A stretch of 10,142 nucleotides of DNA from Thermoguttaceae bacterium (GTDB lineage: Bacteria > Planctomycetota > Planctomycetia > Pirellulales > Thermoguttaceae). The stretch lies in NCBI GenBank assembly GCA_028695865.1, contig JAQVID010000063.1:1-10142 (forward strand), given 5' to 3'. The position numbers and the translations under genes were made by a program. The number at the start of each line of letters is the position of its first letter. Position 1 is the stretch's first letter. Shown piece by piece: positions 1-5,380 of the stretch. The notes beneath the pieces were generated by a model. The model saw only the letters and a program-made list of their open reading frames with translations, made no database searches and was not told the origin of the DNA.

Positions 1-1014
1 AACGCCGACGGCTCCATGAACGGCAATCCGTACGCGATTGCCGAGCCGAACGACGGAAATGCCCGATGTGCCATTGCCGATTTTCGTCCCGGGCGAATCC
101 CATATGATCCGACAACCGAAGGTCGAACTCGTTTGACCATTCCGGAAGGAGCTTACGGCTCCGACGGCTGGGGTAACGATGGGACCGCATGTCTCATGGA
201 CGGCAATTGCGGTGGATGCGGATTCCTGTTGCGGAATATGCAGCTCGGTGTCGGTATCCTGGGATACACGACTCCCATGGACGTGTTGGGACAAGGTAAT
301 TTCGGAGCGGACATTTCGTTGAACTGGGCAACCCCAAGTCCCTGGCTCTGCGGTCTTTCGGCTCAAGCGGGAGGACGCTTAACCTCGACGGGCCAAAACG
401 GAATTCACGGCAGTTCACTGGCGCAAGACAAAGGAAGTACACAATTCTTTTGGTCAAGCGGCCTGTTTTATCGCAATCCGTGCAGCCAGTGGCAGTTTGG
501 AGCTGTATACGATTCGCTTAACAGTTCGTACCTTAGCAACTACACCATCGGTCAGGTTCGAGCGGAACTGTCGCACAAGTTCGGTTGTAAAACAGACTTG
601 GGATTCCTCGGAGCATTCCGGGTTAACGATTCCATGGTCAACTGGTGGAGAATCAACAATACTCCAATCGAAGAGACAATCAAACCTGTATCTTGGTACT
701 CCGGTTTCATCCGACATTACTTCGATATGGGCGGCGAAGGCATGCTTTATGCCGGGGCTACTGAAAACAGTGAAGCCTTGGCGGGCGGACGAATTGAAGT
801 TCCGATCAGTGATTACATTTCACTCAAGAACGATTTCGCCTATGTCTTCACTGACAGAAAAGGATTAGCCGGACAAGACGAACGAAGCTGGAACGTCTCG
901 ATTACCTTAACACTTTACTTTGGCGGTAACTGCCGCGAAAGCCTGAGCAATCCGCTTCGACCGCTCTTTGATGTCGCCAATAACAGTTCGTTCCTTCAGG
1001 CGGGAACTCGCTAA
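1..1014 (+). CDS. Outer-membrane beta-barrel protein, DUF6666-like (5' end outside window)
   Basis: The frame is open from base 1, so the ATG at 16 is probably internal and the gene starts upstream; 337 residues are visible. The chain is rich in Gly, Asn, Ser and aromatics, and alternating polar/hydrophobic stretches run almost to the end, as in outer-membrane barrels (for example FGADISLNW, WQFGAVYDSL, VRAELSHKFG, WNVSITLTLYFGG). It has a Cys/Gly-rich patch (CLMDGNCGGCGF) before the first strands and ends with a short non-barrel tail after the last strand. The order of motifs (a GNFG strand, a 'P-LCG-S-QAG-R' strand, a 'GQVRAELS' strand) resembles the planctomycete DUF6666 family, from memory. 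The function of that family is unknown to me; a surface porin-like or structural role is only an inference. It is the last gene of its unit, since an intrinsic terminator lies 41 bases after the stop. Coding call is firm, family call moderate. Confidence 0.8.
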   Translation, partial: NADGSMNGNPYAIAEPNDGNARCAIADFRPGRIPYDPTTEGRTRLTIPEGAYGSDGWGNDGTACLMDGNCGGCGFLLRNMQLGVGILGYTTPMDVLGQGNFGADISLNWATPSPWLCGLSAQAGGRLTSTGQNGIHGSSLAQDKGSTQFFWSSGLFYRNPCSQWQFGAVYDSLNSSYLSNYTIGQVRAELSHKFGCKTDLGFLGAFRVNDSMVNWWRINNTPIEETIKPVSWYSGFIRHYFDMGGEGMLYAGATENSEALAGGRIEVPISDYISLKNDFAYVFTDRKGLAGQDERSWNVSITLTLYFGGNCRESLSNPLRPLFDVANNSSFLQAGTR

Positions 1015-1054
1015 CAAGGTTTGAAACACCAAAACTTCTTTTCACCGGATATGT

Positions 1055-1090
1055 TCCCCGTTTCCTTTGAAAAACGGGGACAATCTTTTT
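1055..1090 (+). terminator. Intrinsic terminator after the beta-barrel gene
   Basis: A perfect 9-bp stem (TCCCCGTTT at 1055-1063 with AAACGGGGA at 1072-1080) encloses an 8-base loop and is followed by CAATCTTTTT, with the T run at 1086-1090. It lies 41 bases after the TAA of the barrel gene. Confidence 0.75.
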
Positions 1091-1637
1091 CCGCGTAACA
1101 GAATCGCCCGCAAAACCGTCCGCAAATCCGTTCATTGGTATTAGCTTCAGGTTTGTATTTCACGCAAAATGAACTGTCATCGCGTTTAGTATTTTTTTTG
1201 ACGCAATGGACCTTGATTTCGGGGATAATGAAAATTCTTCGAGCCCGTATATGGAGCGAGTGAAACGAGCGCAATGAGGGCCAAAACGGTTCGAATCAGT
1301 GCCAAAACGAGCAAATAAATCACACCAGTCTGTAAGCGGGAGAAAAAATCCCATCCCTGCAGGAGCCGATCTTTGAGTCGCGACGGCTACGGCGTCAGGG
1401 ATACGGCTAGCGTGTCAGGTTCGTGTTTACCATACGGAAACGGCTTGCGTTTGGAATTTTGGGAGTTACCGGCCGCACTCCAAAAACGGGCCGTTTTCTT
1501 TTCTCCATCCCAACGTTTTTGTTCTGTGGATATTGTTTTATTGTGTGCTGAAAAGCCAAACCTTCTTATCGCGAAATATGCTGCGCAAAATGTTTGCGGA
1601 AAGATGTATTCAACAGCATTGATTTTGCGGAAAATTG
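1091..1637. other. Gap without a supported gene upstream of the DUF1559 gene
   Basis: Together with the flanking terminator and promoter this makes a 735-base gap. The only + frame of note (1373-1678) runs straight through the promoter at 1640-1669 and looks non-coding. Small structures are visible: GCCAAAACG occurs twice (1280-1288 and 1301-1309), an imperfect 17-base tandem pair lies at 1383-1419, and an AT-flanked palindrome AAAACGG-G-CCGTTTT lies at 1483-1497. A TTGACG (1198-1203) and GATAAT (1224-1229) are separated by 20 bases, which is too far for a normal sigma70 promoter. No RNA gene is recognisable. Confidence 0.5.
1383..1419. repeat. Imperfect 17-base direct repeat, period 20
   Basis: Copy 1 (ACGGCTACGGCGTCAGG, 1383-1399) and copy 2 (ACGGCTAGCGTGTCAGG, 1403-1419) match at 14 of 17 positions. 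Starts are 20 bases apart, about two helical turns, which would suit a dimeric DNA-binding site. No regulator is identifiable, and chance cannot be excluded. Confidence 0.35.
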
Positions 1638-1639
1638 CA

Positions 1640-1669
1640 TTGACGAAAACTGTGGTAACTCGGTATAAT
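1640..1669 (+). promoter_or_regulatory. Sigma70-type promoter of the DUF1559 gene
   Basis: TTGACG (-35, 1640-1645) and a consensus TATAAT (-10, 1664-1669) are separated by 18 bases. The predicted transcription start is near 1676, giving a 5' leader of about 74 bases before the ATG at 1750. This is the best-formed promoter in the window. Confidence 0.7.
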
Positions 1670-1737
1670 AAAAGGTAAGCGGTAAACGTTTATTTATCCG
1701 CTTTAACTCGTGTCTGTTTGCGTAACACTATTATACC

Positions 1738-1745
1738 AGGAGGTG
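1738..1745 (+). promoter_or_regulatory. Strong ribosome binding site deciding the DUF1559 start
   Basis: AGGAGGTG is near-complete complementarity to the 16S tail; the core GGAGG ends 6 bases before ATG 1750. It fixes the start and is much stronger than the sites of the other genes here. Confidence 0.85.
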
Positions 1746-1749
1746 TAAA

Positions 1750-2832
1750 ATGAAAAAACAGGCTTTTACTCTTGTCGAACTCTTGGTCGTCATCGCGATC
1801 ATCGGAATTCTCATCGCGTTGCTCTTGCCAGCCGTTCAGGCTGCCCGGGAAGCGGCACGTAGAATGCAGTGTACGAACAATCTGAAACAAATCGGAATCG
1901 GCTGTCACAACTATCATGATGTGAAAGGTTATTTTCCACCGGCCAGAAACGGTAATTGCTCCGGAGACTCCGGTGTAACAAGTTTTCACGTTCTTCTTTG
2001 GCCCTATTGCGAACAGCAGCAACGTTTTGAATCGTATATTCATTCCTATTCCAATGGCAACTGGCCCTCAGGAACGGCGGATGTGCCCGCTCTCAAAGGA
2101 ACGATTCCTTACGCGTACTGCCCTTCGGATAATAACGCGAGTCTTCCTTCGGATTACAATTCGCGAGACTTGACCCGCACGAGTTACTGCGGTTCATTTG
2201 GCGACACCATGTACTCGCTTGCCGGATACGAAACGAATACTCGCGGCTTTTTCGGCGGCGGGTATGCCGGTTCGGGTATTGCAAGCAACTATAACGTATT
2301 GTATCGTACCACGGCCGATATTCTCGATGGAACATCAAATACCATCGCGGTTTCAGAAATGGTTACCGGCATGCGAAATTTTAAAAACGTCAAGGGAAAC
2401 ATCGCGTTTAGTGTGGCTTCGCTGGTAACTCCCGCACTATGTAGTGCCGTTCGAAACACCGCTGATCCGCAATTCCTTAATATTACCGAATCAGGAACTC
2501 CCAATTTTGGAACAGACGGCGAAACGCGCGGATACGCCATTGCTTATGGACGAACAGGCAATTTGTTTTTCACGACGGTTATGTCCCCCAATTCCCCGAA
2601 TTGCTCTTCGTCCTCCGGTGCGCATCGTCCGGGCTTGTATAATGTTTCAAGTAATCACAGCGGAGGAATCAACGCGGTCTTTGCCGATGGAAGTGTTCAT
2701 TTTATTTCCGAAACAATCGACGTTGGCGACCAGACGCACACCGCGGAGACATCTGGCGTGCCGGGTGAAAGCCCGTTTGGCGTCTGGGGAGCAATCGGTT
2801 CGATCTGCGGTGGAGAAAGCAAGAACTTGTAA
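1750..2832 (+). CDS. DUF1559 pseudopilin-like protein with H-X9-DG motif
   Basis: A 360-residue member of the DUF1559 family (prepilin N-terminus plus H-X9-DG tail), which is greatly expanded in planctomycetes. Residues 1-30 form a type III (prepilin) signal: a short basic leader MKKQA, then FTLVE with the conserved Glu at +5, then the hydrophobic helix LLVVIAIIGILIALLLPAV. The family signature AAREAARRMQCTNNLKQIG follows at 31-49. DGTSNTIAVSEM lies at 193-204. His303 and Asp313-Gly314 form the H-X9-DG motif. The tail has the usual SPFGVWGAIG segment. The predicted cleavage site has Ala instead of the usual Gly before Phe6, and at least nine cysteines suggest disulfides outside the membrane. 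It is expected to be processed by a prepilin peptidase and anchored in or assembled on the envelope; the real role of the family is not established. It has its own promoter, strong ribosome site and terminator, so it is probably monocistronic. Confidence 0.93.
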   Translation: MKKQAFTLVELLVVIAIIGILIALLLPAVQAAREAARRMQCTNNLKQIGIGCHNYHDVKGYFPPARNGNCSGDSGVTSFHVLLWPYCEQQQRFESYIHSYSNGNWPSGTADVPALKGTIPYAYCPSDNNASLPSDYNSRDLTRTSYCGSFGDTMYSLAGYETNTRGFFGGGYAGSGIASNYNVLYRTTADILDGTSNTIAVSEMVTGMRNFKNVKGNIAFSVASLVTPALCSAVRNTADPQFLNITESGTPNFGTDGETRGYAIAYGRTGNLFFTTVMSPNSPNCSSSSGAHRPGLYNVSSNHSGGINAVFADGSVHFISETIDVGDQTHTAETSGVPGESPFGVWGAIGSICGGESKNL

Positions 2833-2883
2833 ATCAGTTGCAAGTTGTTATTAGTGTGCTCAATATGGTCCAGCGCAACATGC

Positions 2884-2910
2884 AGGCAAGTGGAAACACT
2901 TGCCTTTCTG
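2884..2910 (+). terminator. Hairpin terminator after the DUF1559 gene
   Basis: A perfect 9-bp stem AGGCAAGTG (2884-2892) / CACTTGCCT (2897-2905) is capped by a GAAA tetraloop of the stable GNRA type and followed by the short T-rich tract TTTCT. It starts 51 bases after the stop. The T tract is short, so efficiency is uncertain. Confidence 0.65.
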
Positions 2911-3415
2911 AAGGAGAATTGCGGCTGCATCCTGTATTATTCGCCTTCCAAAATCGCAAAGTAAAGACACCGTGTCCCTGTTTGAAAACAGATGAATATA
3001 ATACATTAAAATAGCGATTGTATCGTTAACCACGCTGTCAGCAGCTCGAATTCGTTTTCGGTTCGTATTCCATTGGATATAAAGTCTTTGTCGCGCCGCA
3101 AGTACCCGATTTCTTTCATGTTGACCCTGTTTTTTGAAGGGGGCTTTGCCTTGTCACAGTTTTGCGTTTTTTTAAGATGCGTGGGAGATAAGACGACGAA
3201 AGCAATAAAAAAGGTCATATGTTTTATTTTCTGAAAATTTTTGATTGGGAGTCATTGCGTACTTACCAAGAAGTACTTAAAATACAATGATAAGGCTCGT
3301 CGGGAAAAGGATGGTAAGACAATTTGGGCTCACGCAAAGTTGAGCCATGTGGTCCGATCTGTTTTTTCTTTAGACGACTGGTGTCGATCTGAAACACAAA
3401 GAATACGGGAATGGA
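2911..3415. other. Gap without a supported gene before the epimerase cluster
   Basis: About 505 bases with no convincing gene. The frames that exist (3006-3218 on minus, 3241 onward on plus) have no ribosome sites and no recognisable protein. Possible promoter elements for the downstream cluster are a consensus TATAAT at 2997-3002 without a good -35, and TTGTCA (3151-3156) with TAAGAT (3173-3178) at 16 bases. Small hairpins are visible: GTACTT/AAGTAC (3259-3276, 6-base loop) and GGCTCA/TGAGCC (3327-3346, 8-base loop). If transcription starts at either promoter candidate, the leader of the epimerase gene would be some 230-400 bases long. Confidence 0.45.
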
Positions 3416-4438
3416 ATGAGACTCAGAATCATAAGAATGGACCTTCCACTGAAGCACATCATGATCGTGGGACACAGTACGATAAGTGTTATACGCGCAG
3501 TGATTGTGGAATTGGAACAGGATGGTCTGCGCGGCTACGGAGAGGCTTATGAGGAGCCTGCTTTTGGCATAAAGGTTGAGGATGTTGTGCGGCAGTTGGA
3601 AACATGTCGCGGTGAACTTGAGCATTACGCCCTTGCCGATCCACTTGCTTTTTCACGACAATTTGGACCAATGCTCAAAGACAGTCCTACGGCGATGTGC
3701 GCTATCGAAATGGCGGCATGCGACCTGTGGGGCAAGTTGCGCAACCGACCACTGTGGAAGATATGGCATTACGAACCAACGAACCTGCCGATGTCAAGCT
3801 ATTCGCTTACTCTCGACTCGCTGTTTCGTGTGATGGAAAAATTTGATGAGTGCAGCGATTGGCCCATTTATCGCGTGATGATGGGCGGCAGTGAAGACAT
3901 CGAGATACTTCGCGAACTGCGACGCCATACAAACGCCGTCTTTCGCCTTGATATCTCCGGTAACTGGTCTTTGGAGCAAACACTTGATTACCTCGATGAA
4001 TTGCGACATTTGAATGTCGAGCTGATAGAGCAGCCGCTTGCCCCGGACGATTGGGATGCCATGGCCGTTTTAAAGGAGAAAAGTTCCATTCCGATCTTTG
4101 CCGACGAAAGTTGCCGTTGCGACGCGGATATTGACAAATGCGCCCGGTTCTTCGACGGGGTTAATTTAAAGCCCGTGAAATTTGGTGGTCTTTACGCAAC
4201 GCAAAACGCGATTAACAAAGCCCGGCATTTGGGGCTGAAAACAATGATCGGCAACACGATCGAATCGTCCGTGGCCGCCAGTGCCATATCCCAATTCGCT
4301 CCTGTGCTCGACTACGTTTATTTGGACGGGCCCATGCTGATCGATAAAAAAATCGGTTGCGGTGTGCAACTTGATTTGGGTAAAATTACTTTATCGCCCG
4401 AAAATGGAACGGGCATTCGCTGTAGTGTCCGTTCCTGA
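3416..4438 (+). CDS. Enolase-superfamily protein, dipeptide-epimerase-like, altered active site
   Basis: A 340-residue protein with the two-domain layout of the muconate lactonizing / L-Ala-D/L-Glu epimerase branch: capping domain about 1-115, then a TIM barrel. The three Mg ligands appear conserved: Asp179 (RLDISGNW), Glu205 (LIEQPL) and Asp230 (FADES). The catalytic Lys of strand 6 is present as Lys252 (NLKPVKFGG), and Glu283 lies in the GNTIESS motif. The usual K-x-K of strand 2, which carries the second acid/base Lys, reads Arg153-Val-Met155. The D-x-D motif that binds the dipeptide ammonium group in known epimerases reads Tyr302-Leu-Asp304. Ordinary two-base epimerisation is therefore unlikely. 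The start ATG 3416 gives the expected MRLRIIRMDLPLKH opening; its ribosome site is weak (CGGGA, 3406-3410). It leads a cluster with the next gene 23 bases downstream. Family is firm, substrate unknown; murein peptide recycling would be the default role if active. Confidence 0.88.
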   Translation: MRLRIIRMDLPLKHIMIVGHSTISVIRAVIVELEQDGLRGYGEAYEEPAFGIKVEDVVRQLETCRGELEHYALADPLAFSRQFGPMLKDSPTAMCAIEMAACDLWGKLRNRPLWKIWHYEPTNLPMSSYSLTLDSLFRVMEKFDECSDWPIYRVMMGGSEDIEILRELRRHTNAVFRLDISGNWSLEQTLDYLDELRHLNVELIEQPLAPDDWDAMAVLKEKSSIPIFADESCRCDADIDKCARFFDGVNLKPVKFGGLYATQNAINKARHLGLKTMIGNTIESSVAASAISQFAPVLDYVYLDGPMLIDKKIGCGVQLDLGKITLSPENGTGIRCSVRS

Positions 4439-4461
4439 CGCCGTGCCAAAATGCGCTGACC

Positions 4462-5019
4462 ATGGAAAATAAAAAAAGAAAAATTTACAGCCGACGCGGC
4501 GACCTGGGCGAAACATCTCTTTGTTTCGGACCTCGTGTCGGTAAAGATCACAAACGGATTACCGCTTGTGGTGACCTGGACGAATTGAACTGTTGGCTCG
4601 GACTGGTACGTACCGAGCCATTGGCGCCCGGCATGGCCGAACTGCTTCGCGGTATTCAGCAGAAAATTTTCGATGTGAGTGCTGAAGTCGCGTCGTTCAC
4701 CCCGGAAAAATTTCGTATGGCAATGGTCCGCGCTGAAGATGTGACCTGTCTGGAAGAGTATATTGACGCCTGGGATAAACGGCTGACACCACTGAATCAT
4801 TTCCTGATACCCGGCGGATGCCGTTCGGCCGCTCTTTTGCAATTGGCCCGGTCTGTCTGCCGAAGAGCCGAACGACACGTCGTTGCTTTGGTTCGAAGCG
4901 ATGATACGGTTTCGCGACATTTAATCGGCTGGCTCAATCGCCTGGCCGATCTTCTGTTCACGCTTGCCCGGGCCGAAAACCTGTTTCACGGAACAGAAGA
5001 ATCACAACATCTCAACTAA
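4462..5019 (+). CDS. PduO-type ATP:cob(I)alamin adenosyltransferase
   Basis: A 185-residue protein, normal length for the PduO/MMAB family. It transfers the adenosyl group of ATP to cob(I)alamin to make adenosylcobalamin, the cofactor of enzymes such as methylmalonyl-CoA mutase. Visible motifs are the N-terminal ATP-binding KIYSRRGDLGETSL (7-20), the CGDLDELNCWLG helix (36-47), PGG (117-119), ARSVCRRAERHV (129-140) with Arg130, Arg134, Arg135, Glu137 and Arg138 in the positions needed for ATP and catalysis in human MMAB, and LNRLADLLFTLAR (158-170) with Asn159. All key residues look intact. There is no clear ribosome site before ATG 4462; the start is chosen because the family motif begins at residue 7. 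It sits 23 bases after the epimerase-like gene and 21 before the thioredoxin gene, so all three are probably co-transcribed, though no shared pathway is obvious. No cobalamin riboswitch is seen. Confidence 0.93.
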   Translation: MENKKRKIYSRRGDLGETSLCFGPRVGKDHKRITACGDLDELNCWLGLVRTEPLAPGMAELLRGIQQKIFDVSAEVASFTPEKFRMAMVRAEDVTCLEEYIDAWDKRLTPLNHFLIPGGCRSAALLQLARSVCRRAERHVVALVRSDDTVSRHLIGWLNRLADLLFTLARAENLFHGTEESQHLN

Positions 5020-5040
5020 ATAATTCAGGGAGTAAAAATC

Positions 5041-5364
5041 ATGGGAAATATTATTGATATCACCGATGCCGATTTTGATCGCGAAGTCATGCAGTCCGAA
5101 GTTCCGGTTCTGGTCGATTTCTGGTCGCCTACTTGCGTCCCGTGCAGGGCAATGGCCCCTGTCGTGGCCGCCCTGGCTGAAGAGTTCGGCAATGAAGCCA
5201 AGTTCGTTAAGGTCAATATATTCGAAAGCAACGCCGTTGCGGCCAAACTCGGTGTCAGTACCCTTCCGACCTTGATTCTTTTCAGCGGCGGCCAAATGGT
5301 CGAGCGTCTGATGGGCGTACACGCAAAAGACAAACTGATAGAACTGATCGATCAATACGTTTGA
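5041..5364 (+). CDS. Thioredoxin-family protein with CVPC active site
   Basis: A 107-residue single-domain thioredoxin, the usual length, without signal peptide, so cytoplasmic. The redox site is Cys32-Val-Pro-Cys35 in the context DFWSPTCVPC. The classical form is WCGPC, so the Trp just before the first Cys is Thr and the Gly of the site is Val. The buried Asp26 and the cis-Pro76 (STLPT) are kept, so reductase-type activity is expected, possibly with shifted redox potential or partner choice. A ribosome site CAGGGAG (5027-5033) precedes ATG 5041 at good spacing. It is the last gene of the three-gene cluster; its last 13 bases overlap the 3' end of the convergent ftsH gene. A standard trxA role is possible, but the altered site makes a specialised thioredoxin equally likely. 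Confidence 0.9.
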   Translation: MGNIIDITDADFDREVMQSEVPVLVDFWSPTCVPCRAMAPVVAALAEEFGNEAKFVKVNIFESNAVAAKLGVSTLPTLILFSGGQMVERLMGVHAKDKLIELIDQYV

Positions 5365-5380
5365 TCGGGCTTGTCTTCTT
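5349..5380. terminator. Hairpin holding both convergent stop codons
   Basis: CGATCAA (5349-5355) and TTGATCG (5361-5367) form a perfect 7-bp stem around TACGT. The TGA of the thioredoxin gene (5362-5364) lies in one arm and the complement of the ftsH TGA (5352-5354) in the other. On the + strand a T-rich, imperfect tract (GGCTTGTCTTCTT) follows, so weak termination of the thioredoxin cluster is possible. No T tract follows on the minus strand. Confidence 0.4.

Noticed and set aside
1198..1229. TTGACG and GATAAT as a second promoter after the barrel gene
   Set aside because: The spacing is 20 bases, outside the normal 16-18 range, and no gene follows at a sensible distance.
1373..1678. 101-codon plus-strand frame in the gap before the DUF1559 gene
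   Set aside because: It runs through a well-formed promoter, has no ribosome site, and its product has no recognisable features.
3006..3218. 70-codon minus-strand frame in the gap
   Set aside because: No ribosome site, no recognisable protein, and no transcription signals directed at it.
3327..3346. CACGCAAAG inside a small hairpin, reminiscent of a c-di-GMP riboswitch segment
   Set aside because: The upstream GGCAAACC-type segment and the rest of the fold are missing; only a 6-bp stem is present.
3241..3552. 103-codon plus-strand frame upstream of the epimerase-like gene
   Set aside because: It overlaps the start of the well-supported epimerase-like gene in another frame by over 130 bases and shows no domain or ribosome site.
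4439..4461. Possible cobalamin riboswitch before the adenosyltransferase gene
   Set aside because: Only 23 bases separate it from the preceding gene, and no B12-box-like sequence is visible there or before the cluster.
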